Positions 11,166-25,623 of a stretch of 64,000 bases of DNA are shown here, one piece after another. The DNA lies in assembly GCF_000767055.1 (NCBI RefSeq), contig NZ_CP006764.1, positions 1,364,001 to 1,428,000 on the forward strand. Reading direction: 5' to 3'. The DNA comes from Corynebacterium doosanense CAU 212 = DSM 45436. Lineage in GTDB: Bacteria; Actinomycetota; Actinomycetes; Mycobacteriales; Mycobacteriaceae. Within the stretch, counting starts at the first letter, position 1. Each line of letters begins with the position of its first letter. The position numbers were made by a program, and so were the translations under genes. The notes beneath the pieces were generated by a model. It did not search any database. It saw only the letters and a program-made list of their open reading frames with translations, and was not told the DNA's origin.

Positions 11166-14100
11166 ATGTCTGCCTTCGAAGAAGTTCTGCACCAACTGCG
11201 CGAGAATCAGCCGCAGGGCAAGTACGGTATCGCTTTTGAGAAGCTGATGGTCAACTTCTTCCGCACCGCGCCCACACTGGCGAACCAGTTCGATGAGGTC
11301 TACCGGTGGGGCGACTGGCGCTACAACAACGGCAAGGCCGACACCGGGATTGACTTGGTGGCGCACCGGATCGAGGACGACAGCTGGGTGGCCATCCAGG
11401 CGAAGTTCTACCTGCCCACCACCAGCATTCAGAAGAGTCATATTGATTCCTTCTTCGAGGCGAGTGGTCATTCCTTCCAGACCGAGCGCGGTCGCGAGCA
11501 CTTTTCCCACCGCTTCATCATTTCGACCACGGACAAGTGGTCCTCCAACGCGGAGTCGGCGCTGGAAAACCAGATGATTGAGACAAGCCGGATCGGCATG
11601 GCCGACATTGCTTCGGCACCGGTGAACTGGGATGTTGCTTTCCCCGGCTCGGAGATCCAGATCAATCTGACCAAGAAGCAGGCGTTTGATCCCCGCCCGC
11701 ACCAGGCCGAGGCGATCGCGAAGGCCATGGCGGGGTTCGAGACCCACGACCGCGGCAAGCTCATCATGGCTTGCGGAACGGGCAAGACCTTCACCTCGCT
11801 GCGCCTGGCGGAGCAGGTAGCCGAGGCGAACGGCAACAAGGCGCGCATCCTTTTTCTGGTGCCGTCGATTGCCCTGCTTTCGCAGACGCTGCGGGAGTGG
11901 ACCGCGCAGTCCACCACGGAGCTGCGCAGCTTCGCAGTGTGCTCGGACACCAAGGCGGGTAAGGCTGCCGAGGACATCGCGCCGCACGATCTGGAAGTTC
12001 CGGTCTCCACGGACGGGAAAACCATTGCGGCCGCGTTCGGTGCCGGGGGCAAACGTGCGCAGGGCCTGCACGTGGTGTTTTCCACCTATCAGTCCCTTCC
12101 TGCGGTTCACAACGCACAGGAAGACGGCATGGCGCCCTTCGACCTGGTCATCTGCGATGAGGCTCACCGCACCACCGGCGTGACTCTGGCCGGGGAGGAC
12201 GCCTCGAATTTTGTCCGGGTCCATGACGCCGACTACATCAAGTCCCACAAGCGGCTGTACATGACCGCCACCCCACGGCTGTTCGACGACACCGTGAAGG
12301 GCAAGGCCGCCGAGCACTCCGCAGAGCTGGCTTCCATGGACGATGAGGCTGTATTCGGCCCTGAGTTCCATCGCCTCGGTTTCGGAGAGGCCGTGGAGAA
12401 AGGCCTGCTCACCGACTACAAGGTGCTGGTGATGACGGTGGACGAGGAAGTGGCGGCCGACGCCATGGCTTTCGCCCCCGGCCAGGACGTGAACCTCACC
12501 ACCGCTTCGGCAATGATTGGCGCCTGGAACGCGCTGGCCAAGCGCTCCGGCAAACTGCAAGGGAGCAAGGACGGGTTTGAGCTCAACGCCGCGCCCATGC
12601 GCCGGACGGTGGCGTTTGCCAAAGACATCAAGACGTCAAAGCAGATCGCCGAGTCGTTCCCTTCCCTGATCTCCTCGCACAAGGTCCAGCTGGGATTCCA
12701 GCAGAACGTGGACGAGGAGGCTAAGCACAATATCGACCTCGAAGTTGCCGCCAAACACGTCGACGGCACGATGAACGCGCTTATTCGTTCCTCCAGTATC
12801 TCCTGGCTCGAAGCCGACATGCCCGCCAACGAATCCCGCATTCTCGCCAACGCGCGGTGCCTGTCCGAAGGCGTGGACGTCCCGGGCCTGGACTCGGTGA
12901 TCTTCTTCAATCCGCGCAACTCCATGGTGGACGTGGTGCAGTCGGTCGGGCGGGTCATGCGGAAGGCCGAGGGCAAGGATTACGGCTACATCATCCTGCC
13001 CGTCGCGGTCGCCCCGGGGACGAGCCCGTCGCAGGCGCTCAATGACAATGCCCGTTTCCGCGTAGTGTGGCAGATCCTCAACGCCCTGCGCGCTCACGAT
13101 GACCGGTTCAACGCCAAGGTCAACTCGATCGCCCTGAACGAGGGCAGCGCGCAGGAGCTTCCCATCGAGGTCGGGCACGTGGACAACGCCAAGAAGAAGC
13201 TCGATGACAACGATGCCCGCCCCGCCTCCGATACCGGCGAGGACGAGAATCTCGCGCAGCAGGTGGCGCTGTTCTCCCTGGAGCAGTGGCAGGAGGCGAT
13301 GTACACCAAGCTGGTGGACAAGGTGGGCACTCGCACCTATTGGGAAGACTGGGCGGAAGACGTAGCCACCATTGCCCAGGCGCAGATCACGCGCATTAAA
13401 GCGCTTATCGACGGCGCCGATCCCGCACTCCGCCGAGAGTTCGACCGGTTCGTCGAGGGCCTACGAGGCAACCTCAACGATTCGATCACCGATGACGAAG
13501 CCATCAGCATGTTGTCCCAGCACCTCATCACTGCCCCGGTGTTTGACGCACTGTTCACGGAACACGACTTCTCCGCGCACAACCCGGTGGCCCAGGTCAT
13601 GCAGCGCATGGCCGACGTGCTGGAGAGCGCCAACCTGGAGACGGAAACCGAGTCCCTGGAGAAATTTTACGCCAGCGTCCGGGTGCGCGCCTCGCAGGTA
13701 ACGTCTGCGTCCGGTAAGCAGCAGGTGATCAAGGAGCTCTACGAGCGCTTTTTCCAGAAGGCCTTCAAGAAGCAGGCCAACGCACTCGGCATTGTGTACA
13801 CCCCGGTGGAGATCGTGGACTTCATTCTCCGCGCCGCCGACGACGTATCCAGGGAGCACTTCGGCCGCGGGCTTACGGATGAAGGCACCATCGTCCTCGA
13901 CCCCTTCGCGGGAACCTCCACCTTCATGGTCCGACTGCTGCAATCCGGGCTGATCAGGCCCGAGGACTTGGCCCGCAAGTACGCCAAGGAGCTCTATGCC
14001 ACCGAGGTGATGCTGCTGGCTTACTACGTCTCAGCCGTGAACATTGAGACCACCTACAATGCCCTGCGCGCAGAGGAAGCTCAGCGCAACGGAGATCCGG

Positions 14101-16157
14101 AGCCCGACTACGTCCCTTTCGACGGCATTGCGCTTGCCGACACCTTCCAGATCCACGAAGACGGTGACATTCTTGACCTGGAGGTGTTCAAGAATAACAA
14201 CGAGCGCATCCAGCGGCAGAAGAACGCCCCGATCAACGTCATCATCGGCAACCCGCCGTACTCCTCGGGGCAGAACTCCGCCAACGACAATAACGCGAAC
14301 CTGAAGTACCCGACCCTGGACAAACGCATCGCGGAGACGTACGCGGCAAAGTCCACCGCCACCAACAAGAACTCGCTCTACGACTCCTACTTGCGAGCCT
14401 TCCGTTGGGCCACCGACCGCATCGGTGAGCAAGGGATCGTCGCCTTCGTGTCCAACGGTGGATGGATCGACGCGAACACCGGAGATGGCGTGCGCCTATC
14501 CATGGCAGAAGACTTCAATGACCTTTATGTGTTCAATCTGAGGGGAAACCAGAGGACTGCTGGCGAGCAGTCACGTAGGGAAGGTGGGAAGGTCTTCGGG
14601 TCAGGCTCGCGAAACACTGTTGCCATCACCATCGGCATCAAGAATTCTGCAAGGCCAGGGTTCCGAATCCACTACCGCGACATCGGCGACTACCTGAGTT
14701 CCGAAGTAAAGCTCAATATTGTCAACTCGTCGTCGATCCAGAATCTGGTGTGGAGTGCAATTGAACCCAACCAGCATGGCGACTGGCTGTCCCAGCGTGG
14801 CGAAGATTTTTCATCGTGGCCAGTCATCGGTTCAAAGAAGGGGGCTGAGAGTCCTCAGTTCTTCGAAGACTTTTCGCGTGGTCTTTCAACGGCCAGGGAT
14901 TCCTGGGCTTACGCCCAAACGAAGAATGCGCTCTTAAATAACTTGAACACGCTGGTCTCAACTTACGACGAGGCGAAAAAAGGATTCGAAACTTGGGCTG
15001 GCGAGCAAGGGCTGGCAAAGGCGACGGAGCCTAACTTCAACCAATTCCTCAGTCTGAATCCCGAGCTGTCGGACCCGTCGAAGATTTCTTGGACTCATAT
15101 TCTCAAAAATCTGGCTATAAAACAACGTGCGATATCAGTACGGCCAGATCGAATCTATCGTTCGCTGTACCGTCCTTTCGCAGGCGCATTTGTCTATTTC
15201 AGTGCCGACCTCAACGACAGGGGCTACAGGCTACCGTCGATGTTTCCGGCTCCGGCGCATCGCAATATAGGCATCATGATGACGGGACCTGCTGCGATGT
15301 ACCAGTACGCAATTGTTGCAACCGACCAACTGCCCAACATGCATGCTCTTCATTCCGGCCAGTTTTTCCCGCGCTTTACCTGGGCTCTTACGGAGGCTGG
15401 CGATGGCGAGTTTTTTGCGGAAGTCGCCGATAAGCAAGACAGCGAGCACTCCACATTCGGCCAAATCGGCGAAGTCATCGACGGTTACCGTCGCGTCGAC
15501 AACATCACCGGTGAGATCAAGATGTTGTACCGGGACGCACTGGGGGAGGACATCACGGGCGACGACATCTTTCACTTCGTCTACGGCAAGTTGCACGATC
15601 CGCACTACCGCACCGAGTACGCGGCCGACCTGAAGAAGATGCTCCCGCACATTGAGACCCCGGCCACCCGCGCGGAGTTCGATAAGTTCGCGGCTGCGGG
15701 TAAGCAGCTCATGGATCTGCACGTCAATTACGAGCACGTCGAGCCGTGGCCGGTCACCGTCAACGTCTCCGGTGATGAGGCGGACCGGGAGACGTGGCGG
15801 GTGGTCAAGATGGTCTGGGCGAAGAAGAAAGACCCGGAGACCGGCAAGAACGTCAACGACGTGACCACGCTGCGCTACAACAAGCGAGTCACCGTCACGG
15901 ACATCCCCGCCAAGGCCGATGAGTACTTGCTGGGCTCTCGTTCCGCACTCTCGTGGATCATTGACCGCTACCAGGTAAAGAAGGACAAGGCGTCCGGCAT
16001 CGTCAACGACCCGAATGACTGGGCAGATGAGGTGGGCAACCCGCACTACATTGTCGATCTCATCGCCAAGGTCACACGGGTTGCGGTGGAGACGGTCCGC
16101 ATTGTCGAGACGTTGAGTGAACCAGCCGTCGATAAGCATCCCGGTACTCCCCGCTAG
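11166..16157 (+). CDS. Single-chain Type ISP-like restriction-modification enzyme
   Basis: About 1663 residues with all activities in one chain. The N-terminus is an Mrr-like PD-(D/E)XK nuclease (GIDLVAHR near residue 61, then AIQAKFY near 78). A superfamily 2 translocase follows: Walker A ACGTGKTFTS near 202, CDEAH near 330, MTATPRLF, and motif VI SVGRVMRK. After a helical coupler comes an N6-adenine methyltransferase with DPFAGTSTFMV near 911 and NPPYSSGQ near 1028. The C-terminal part, from about 1180, is the target recognition region. This order matches LlaGI/LlaBIII-type enzymes, which translocate and cut between head-to-head sites. No frameshift is seen and the key motifs are intact, so it is probably active. 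No separate specificity subunit is present. Confidence 0.92.
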   Translation: MSAFEEVLHQLRENQPQGKYGIAFEKLMVNFFRTAPTLANQFDEVYRWGDWRYNNGKADTGIDLVAHRIEDDSWVAIQAKFYLPTTSIQKSHIDSFFEASGHSFQTERGREHFSHRFIISTTDKWSSNAESALENQMIETSRIGMADIASAPVNWDVAFPGSEIQINLTKKQAFDPRPHQAEAIAKAMAGFETHDRGKLIMACGTGKTFTSLRLAEQVAEANGNKARILFLVPSIALLSQTLREWTAQSTTELRSFAVCSDTKAGKAAEDIAPHDLEVPVSTDGKTIAAAFGAGGKRAQGLHVVFSTYQSLPAVHNAQEDGMAPFDLVICDEAHRTTGVTLAGEDASNFVRVHDADYIKSHKRLYMTATPRLFDDTVKGKAAEHSAELASMDDEAVFGPEFHRLGFGEAVEKGLLTDYKVLVMTVDEEVAADAMAFAPGQDVNLTTASAMIGAWNALAKRSGKLQGSKDGFELNAAPMRRTVAFAKDIKTSKQIAESFPSLISSHKVQLGFQQNVDEEAKHNIDLEVAAKHVDGTMNALIRSSSISWLEADMPANESRILANARCLSEGVDVPGLDSVIFFNPRNSMVDVVQSVGRVMRKAEGKDYGYIILPVAVAPGTSPSQALNDNARFRVVWQILNALRAHDDRFNAKVNSIALNEGSAQELPIEVGHVDNAKKKLDDNDARPASDTGEDENLAQQVALFSLEQWQEAMYTKLVDKVGTRTYWEDWAEDVATIAQAQITRIKALIDGADPALRREFDRFVEGLRGNLNDSITDDEAISMLSQHLITAPVFDALFTEHDFSAHNPVAQVMQRMADVLESANLETETESLEKFYASVRVRASQVTSASGKQQVIKELYERFFQKAFKKQANALGIVYTPVEIVDFILRAADDVSREHFGRGLTDEGTIVLDPFAGTSTFMVRLLQSGLIRPEDLARKYAKELYATEVMLLAYYVSAVNIETTYNALRAEEAQRNGDPEPDYVPFDGIALADTFQIHEDGDILDLEVFKNNNERIQRQKNAPINVIIGNPPYSSGQNSANDNNANLKYPTLDKRIAETYAAKSTATNKNSLYDSYLRAFRWATDRIGEQGIVAFVSNGGWIDANTGDGVRLSMAEDFNDLYVFNLRGNQRTAGEQSRREGGKVFGSGSRNTVAITIGIKNSARPGFRIHYRDIGDYLSSEVKLNIVNSSSIQNLVWSAIEPNQHGDWLSQRGEDFSSWPVIGSKKGAESPQFFEDFSRGLSTARDSWAYAQTKNALLNNLNTLVSTYDEAKKGFETWAGEQGLAKATEPNFNQFLSLNPELSDPSKISWTHILKNLAIKQRAISVRPDRIYRSLYRPFAGAFVYFSADLNDRGYRLPSMFPAPAHRNIGIMMTGPAAMYQYAIVATDQLPNMHALHSGQFFPRFTWALTEAGDGEFFAEVADKQDSEHSTFGQIGEVIDGYRRVDNITGEIKMLYRDALGEDITGDDIFHFVYGKLHDPHYRTEYAADLKKMLPHIETPATRAEFDKFAAAGKQLMDLHVNYEHVEPWPVTVNVSGDEADRETWRVVKMVWAKKKDPETGKNVNDVTTLRYNKRVTVTDIPAKADEYLLGSRSALSWIIDRYQVKKDKASGIVNDPNDWADEVGNPHYIVDLIAKVTRVAVETVRIVETLSEPAVDKHPGTPR

Positions 16158-16167
16158 GATTGACCGC

Positions 16168-16347
16168 ATGAGTCTGGATCCCAAGCTTCTCGACGTCCTT
16201 GCCTGCCCCAAAGACAAGGGCCCACTGGTCTATCTCGAGGACAAGAGTGTCCTGGTCAACGAGCGGCTCGGGATCGCTTATCCGATTGAGAACGGTATTC
16301 CCACGCTGCTCATCGATGAGGCCATAACCTGGCCGCCCGCCAACTGA
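16168..16347 (+). CDS. Trm112 family protein
   Basis: A 59-residue protein beginning MSLDPKLLDVLACPKDKGPL and containing VNERLGIAYPIENGIPTLL, the Trm112/YcaR signature. Trm112 proteins are small partners that stabilise methyltransferases; bacterial members often keep only part of the zinc site, and here one Cys (in LACPKDKG) is seen. A TAGGAT hexamer at 16155-16160 ends 7 bases before the ATG, so the mRNA may be leaderless. It sits 15 bases before tyrS and is probably cotranscribed with it. Confidence 0.88.
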   Translation: MSLDPKLLDVLACPKDKGPLVYLEDKSVLVNERLGIAYPIENGIPTLLIDEAITWPPAN

Positions 16348-16362
16348 ATCCGAGAGGACCGC

Positions 16363-17634
16363 ATGACCGACAACATTGTCGACGAACTTTCCTGGCGTGG
16401 GCTGATCAACCAGTCCACCGACCTCGACGCACTGCGTGAGACGTTCTCCACCCCGCAGGCGCTCTACGCCGGCTTTGACCCGACCGGTGACTCCCTGCAC
16501 GCCGGGCACCTGGTGCCCATGCTCATCCTGCGCCGGTTCCAGGAGTTCGGCCACCGCCCGATCACCCTGGCCGGCGGTGCCACGGGCATGATCGGCGATC
16601 CCCGCGACGTGGGGGAGCGCAGCATGCTTGCCGACGCCGACGTCCAGGCCAACCTCGAGTCCATCAAGGGCCAGCTGCGCCGCTTCGTCAACTTCGACAC
16701 GGGCAGCGACTCCGACGCGGTCATGGTGAACAACGCCGACTGGACGCTGCAGATGAACGTCATCGACTTCCTCCGCGACGTGGGCAAGAACTTCTCCCTC
16801 AACACCATGCTGGACCGCGACACCGTCAAACGACGCCTCGAGGCCGACGGCATCTCCTACACCGAGTTCTCCTACATGCTGCTGCAGTCCAACGACTACG
16901 TGCATCTGCGCCGCACCTACGGCGCGATGCTGCAGGTCGGCGGCAGCGACCAGTGGGGAAACATCATCTCCGGTGTCGACCTAAACCGGCGTATCGACGG
17001 CGCCAAGGTCCACGGCCTGACCGCGCCGCTGGTCACCGACGCTGAGGGCAACAAGTTCGGCAAGTCGACGGGCGGCGGCAAGCTGTGGCTCGACGCGGAG
17101 AAGACCAGCCCCTACTCCTGGTACCAGTACTTCATCAACGTCGGCGACTCTGTGGTGATCAACTACCTCAAGTGGTTCACGTTCCTGTGCCGGGAGGAGA
17201 TCGCCGAGTACGAGGTCGCGGTGGCCGAGCGGCCCTTCAAGCGTGAGGCGCAGCAGCGACTCGCCCGGGAGATGACCACGCTCGTGCACGGTGCCGACGC
17301 GACCTCGGCCGTCGAGCTGGCCTCCCAGGCGCTGTTCGGACGAGCGGAGCTCACGGAACTCGACGAGCAGACCCTGGCGTCCGCCGTCTCGGAGACCGCG
17401 GTTCTCGAGGTCTCCGACGCGGACCCGCGGACGATCGTCGATCTCCTCGTCGGCACCGGACTGGCGAAGTCGAAGGGCGACGCCCGACGCTCCGTCTCCG
17501 AGGGCGGCGTCTACGTGAACAACGAACGGGTCAGCGACGACACCTGGGAACCCGCCGCGGAGGACATGCTGCACGGAGCATGGCTCGTTCTGCGCAAGGG
17601 CAAGAAGAACTTCGCCGGCGTGAAGGCCGTCTAG
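16363..17634 (+). CDS. tyrS: Tyrosyl-tRNA synthetase
   Basis: A 423-residue class I synthetase that charges tRNA-Tyr. The HIGH-equivalent motif is in [15 protein letters not shown] near residue 40, the KMSKS-equivalent is KFGKSTGG near residue 230, and GGSDQWGN is the tyrosine-binding segment. The C-terminal 65 residues form an S4-like RNA-binding domain ([20 protein letters not shown]). The start is supported by GAGAGGA upstream. No T-box leader is visible, since only 15 bases separate it from the Trm112 gene. Confidence 0.98.
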   Translation: MTDNIVDELSWRGLINQSTDLDALRETFSTPQALYAGFDPTGDSLHAGHLVPMLILRRFQEFGHRPITLAGGATGMIGDPRDVGERSMLADADVQANLESIKGQLRRFVNFDTGSDSDAVMVNNADWTLQMNVIDFLRDVGKNFSLNTMLDRDTVKRRLEADGISYTEFSYMLLQSNDYVHLRRTYGAMLQVGGSDQWGNIISGVDLNRRIDGAKVHGLTAPLVTDAEGNKFGKSTGGGKLWLDAEKTSPYSWYQYFINVGDSVVINYLKWFTFLCREEIAEYEVAVAERPFKREAQQRLAREMTTLVHGADATSAVELASQALFGRAELTELDEQTLASAVSETAVLEVSDADPRTIVDLLVGTGLAKSKGDARRSVSEGGVYVNNERVSDDTWEPAAEDMLHGAWLVLRKGKKNFAGVKAV

Positions 17635-17654
17635 TCCCGGTGCCCTGATACAAG

Positions 17655-17682
17655 ACCCCGCAGCCGTGTGGCTGCGGGGTTT
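17655..17682 (+). terminator. Rho-independent terminator after tyrS
   Basis: A perfect 11 bp stem (accccgcagcc, 17655-17665, with ggctgcggggt, 17670-17680) with a gtgt loop, followed by TT. It lies 20 bases after the tyrS stop and separates tyrS from the rRNA operon. Confidence 0.85.
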
Positions 17683-17800
17683 CGCCGTTCTACCTGGCGA
17701 TTTTACAGCCCTCGGTGCCGCGTGTAACTTAATCCGGGTTGCCGAGACAGCGAGAACCAAGTTCCCGCAGGTTGCAGGTGACAAGGAGATGAACCCCAGG

Positions 17801-17830
17801 TTGACTTCTTCGGAAGAAAATTGTTAAGGT
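17801..17830 (+). promoter_or_regulatory. Probable rRNA operon promoter
   Basis: TTGACT at 17801-17806 and TAAGGT at 17825-17830 are separated by 18 bases, an acceptable sigma-A spacing, about 60 bases before the first antitermination element and 460 before 16S. The -35 box is near consensus, which is uncommon in this window. Further rrn promoters may exist in the same leader. Confidence 0.55.
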
Positions 17831-17888
17831 GAGTCTCCGGCCGCAGGGCCGAAGGAAGCGAGAATCTTCCGGAAACCTGCCGGTCAGT

Positions 17889-17915
17889 GTTGTGTGAGAA
17901 CTCGATAGTGTGCCA
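17889..17915 (+). promoter_or_regulatory. rRNA antitermination element upstream of 16S
   Basis: The block gttgtgtgagaactcgatag continuing with tgtgcca matches the actinobacterial boxA-type nut-like sequence. Its core, gttgtgtgagaact, recurs exactly upstream of 23S at 20132. Such elements bind the NusB-NusE complex and let RNA polymerase resist Rho within untranslated rRNA. Confidence 0.7.
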
Positions 17916-18289
17916 ATGTACTTTATTTGTTTTTTCTTACCACGGCATCGCTTCCGTTGTGCGGGGTGGTGTGGGGTGGGTGCATGGCGTGTGGTTGACC
18001 ATGAATGTTCGTGTGGTTGCCCCACCGGCTGATGTTGTCCCTTCTGTCACGGGGTTTGGTTGGTGGTTGGTGATACATGGATGGTTGATCATGTTCTGTG
18101 ATGCGCCTACCACTCTCGGGCTGTTGTGGTTCGGGGTGTGGTGTAGCGGTTCGTGTGGGGGTTTGTCTCGTCGATTCATCCCTGCGTGGATTGTGGGCGT
18201 GGATCATGTTTGGTGGTTCATGTTTGTTTTTTGATTGTTTTTTGTCAGTTGTTTGGACTCTTTGATGCGTCTGAATGTTTCTGCATTCT

Positions 18290-23361
<5,072 letters not shown>

Positions 23362-23535
23362 ATAGTTTTTAAAGTATCTGCCGCCCCCGGTTGGTGGGGT
23401 GGTGGTGGTTCTGCTGCACGCATGATTCCCACGTAATGGGGGAACAGAAAAACATGCTCGCGTTCATTATGCAGTGTCTGACACGGCACATGTGGTCTAC
23501 GGTGATCACCCCGGTTGGGGTGGTGTTCCATGTGT

Positions 23536-23655
23536 GTGTCGGTGGTTGATAGCGGCAGGGAAACGCCCGGTCCCGTTCCGAACCCGGAAGCTAAGCCTGC
23601 CCGCGCTGATGGTACTGCACCCGGGAGGGTGTGGGAGAGTAAGTTGCCGCCGACC
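23536..23655 (+). rRNA. rrf: 5S ribosomal RNA
   Basis: The conserved core agcggcagggaaacgcccgg and ccgaacccggaagctaagcc is present. An 8 bp terminal helix can be drawn between gtcggtgg (23536-23543) and ccgccgac (23647-23654), which fixes the ends to within a base or two and gives about 120 nt. The 175-base gap after 23S contains no tRNA. Confidence 0.95.
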
Positions 23656-23687
23656 TAAAACAACAACAAATTAATAGTGAATCCGAA

Positions 23688-23742
23688 GAAATACGCATGA
23701 TCTGATAAACATCTATGTTTCTCGGATCATGCGTATTTTTTG
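23688..23742 (+). terminator. rRNA operon terminator
   Basis: A long hairpin: the arm gaaatacgcatgatctga (23688-23705) pairs with tcggatcatgcgtatttt, with one G-T wobble, and the apical part aaacat/atgttt can extend it. It ends in a run of Ts (23735-23741), a strong intrinsic terminator after 5S. Confidence 0.92.
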
Positions 23743-23779
23743 TTTCATCCCCCTCGAGCACTAAGGAAGTCTCCCCACC

Positions 23780-24628
23780 ATGAACGAGCATCGTCCCGGT
23801 CGCGACCGCCAGTCCAGCAACCGCAGGGGTAACACGTCTTCCGGGGGGTCGGCATCCGGCGCGCGTCGCCACTCCCAGCGCGCCGGCTCCGGCCGCGATG
23901 ACAGGGACTCCCGCACCAACGGGCCCAACCGCCCCGGTTTCCGCGAGGAACGCCTGGACCAGCGTCACGCGGAGCCGGACCTGCCCGAGGGTCTGGACAC
24001 CAAGAAGCTTGACCCCATGATCAGGCAGGATCTGCGCGTTCTGTCCAAGGAGAACGCGGAAGCCACCGGCCAGCACATCCTCATGGCCATGGACCTCGTC
24101 GATGACGAGCCCACCCTGGCGCTCGCGCACGCCCGCGCCGTGAAGAACCGCGCCGGCCGGGTCGGCATTGCCCGTGAGCTCAACGGTGTCGTCGCATACC
24201 ACGCCGGGGAGTGGAAGGAGGCGCTCGCGGAGCTTCGTGCCGCCCGCCGCATCTCCGGAGGTCCGGGGCTCCTCGTGCTCATGGCGGACTGCGAGCGTGG
24301 TCTCGGCCGTCCGGAGAAGGCCATCGAGCTCGGCCGCAGCCCGGAGGCGAAGGAGCTGGACGAGGAAGCCCGCATCGAACTCGCCATCGTGGTGGCTGGT
24401 GCGCGACTGGATCTGGGCCAGAAGGAATCGGCCCTGGTCACCCTGGAGCGCATGCAGCCGTCGCTCGACGGCGCGTCGCTGTCCAGCGCGCGACTCTCCT
24501 ACGCCTATGCCGACGCCCTGATCGCGAACGGCCGCACCGAAGAAGCGCGCCAGTGGTTCGAGCACGTCGTGTCCGTGGACATCGATGAGACGACGGACGC
24601 CGCTGAGCGGCTGGCTGAGCTCAACTAG
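23780..24628 (+). CDS. TPR-repeat protein with basic, low-complexity N-terminus
   Basis: A 282-residue protein. Residues 1-65 are rich in Arg, Ser, Gly and Asn (RPGRDRQSSNRRGN, RRHSQRAGSGRDDRDSR), resembling a nucleic-acid-contacting tail. From about residue 75 the sequence is helical with repeated A-x-x-L patterns typical of tetratricopeptide repeats ([52 protein letters not shown]). No signal peptide or membrane segment. AAGGA lies 12 bases before the ATG. It stands directly behind the rRNA operon and before a HAD phosphatase. TPR proteins are scaffolds; the partner is unknown. Confidence 0.75.
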   Translation: MNEHRPGRDRQSSNRRGNTSSGGSASGARRHSQRAGSGRDDRDSRTNGPNRPGFREERLDQRHAEPDLPEGLDTKKLDPMIRQDLRVLSKENAEATGQHILMAMDLVDDEPTLALAHARAVKNRAGRVGIARELNGVVAYHAGEWKEALAELRAARRISGGPGLLVLMADCERGLGRPEKAIELGRSPEAKELDEEARIELAIVVAGARLDLGQKESALVTLERMQPSLDGASLSSARLSYAYADALIANGRTEEARQWFEHVVSVDIDETTDAAERLAELN

Positions 24629-24639
24629 GCTCTATCCCC

Positions 24640-25623
24640 ATGAGCCTGACAGACACCCATGACGCCCTCCTGCTGGATCTCGACGGGACCGTGTGGGAGG
24701 GGGGCCTAGCCATCGCCGAGGCCGTGGAGTCCATCACGGACTCGGGCATCGCCGCCCTCTACATCACCAACAACGCCTCGCGCAGCCCGGTGGACGTCGC
24801 CGAGAAGCTCGGTGCCATCGGCCTCCCGGTCGATCCGTCCCGGGTGCTCACCTCCTCTCAGGCAGCCGCGTCTCTTGCGCGCGAGCTGTACCCCGAGGTC
24901 ACCCGTGCCCTGGTGGTGGGCACCGCCGCGTTCCGGGACATTGCCCGGGACGCGGGATTCACTGTGGTGGACTCCGCCGACGATCGGCCCGAGGTGGTCC
25001 TGCACGGGCATAACCCGGAGACCGGTTGGGCGCAGCTGACCGAGGCTGCCCTGGCCATAGGCGCGGGTGCCAAGTACGTCGCCTCCAACATGGACACCAC
25101 GCTTCCGACCGAGCGGGGACTCGCCGTCGGTAACGGATCCATGGTGGCCGCGGTCGTCTCCGCCACCGGTGTGACCCCCGCTGTGGCCGGCAAGCCGCAG
25201 CCCACCATGTTCCGTCAGGCAGCGGAGTTCCTTGGTTCCCAGAGCCCCCTGGCCATCGGTGACCGGCTGGACACCGACATCGAGGGCGCCGTCGCCGCGG
25301 GCATGCCCGTGCTTCACGTCCTCACCGGCGTGTCCGGGCATTATGCACTGCTGGCAGCCCCGGCACACCAGCGTCCGACCTACGTCGCCGACTCCATGGC
25401 CGCACTCCCCCAGGAGGCGTCCGAGCTTGCGCCCGGTGCCCAGGGCGGTTTCCGGGCCGTCAGGGAGGGAGACGAGGTGGTGCTCACCGGCGGTTCGGAC
25501 GCCAGCACCCCGATCCAGGCACTGCGGACTGTTCTCGCCGAGGCCTGGGCCCGGGACACCCCGCCCACCGGGGTCCGGCCCGAGTCGCCCGCCGCGCGGC
25601 AGGCTGTGGGGCAGTGGTGGTGA
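24640..25623 (+). CDS. HAD-superfamily IIA phosphatase (NagD-like)
   Basis: A 327-residue HAD hydrolase. Motif I is LLLDLDGTVWEGG near residues 10-22 with the nucleophile and general acid Asp pair; motif II is YITNNASRS; the cap region follows; motif IV is AIGDRLDTDIEGAVAAGM near residues 207-224. This matches the phosphoglycolate/4-nitrophenyl phosphatase group (NagD). Substrate cannot be read from sequence. TAGGCT at 24626-24631 ends 8 bases before the ATG, so translation may be leaderless. The last residues extend beyond the HAD fold. Confidence 0.88.
   Translation: MSLTDTHDALLLDLDGTVWEGGLAIAEAVESITDSGIAALYITNNASRSPVDVAEKLGAIGLPVDPSRVLTSSQAAASLARELYPEVTRALVVGTAAFRDIARDAGFTVVDSADDRPEVVLHGHNPETGWAQLTEAALAIGAGAKYVASNMDTTLPTERGLAVGNGSMVAAVVSATGVTPAVAGKPQPTMFRQAAEFLGSQSPLAIGDRLDTDIEGAVAAGMPVLHVLTGVSGHYALLAAPAHQRPTYVADSMAALPQEASELAPGAQGGFRAVREGDEVVLTGGSDASTPIQALRTVLAEAWARDTPPTGVRPESPAARQAVGQWW

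Larger units (their letters stand above)
17683..18289. other. rRNA operon leader without genes
   Basis: About 600 bases between the tyrS terminator and 16S. Apart from the promoter and antitermination element described separately, I recognise no gene. From about 17945 to 18240 the plus strand is strongly enriched in G and T. Open frames here lack ribosome binding sites and have no recognisable protein content. Confidence 0.75.

Noticed and set aside
17887..18234. 115-residue frame in the rRNA leader
   Set aside because: It overlaps the antitermination element and its Trp/Gly/Val-rich translation reflects G/T-rich DNA.
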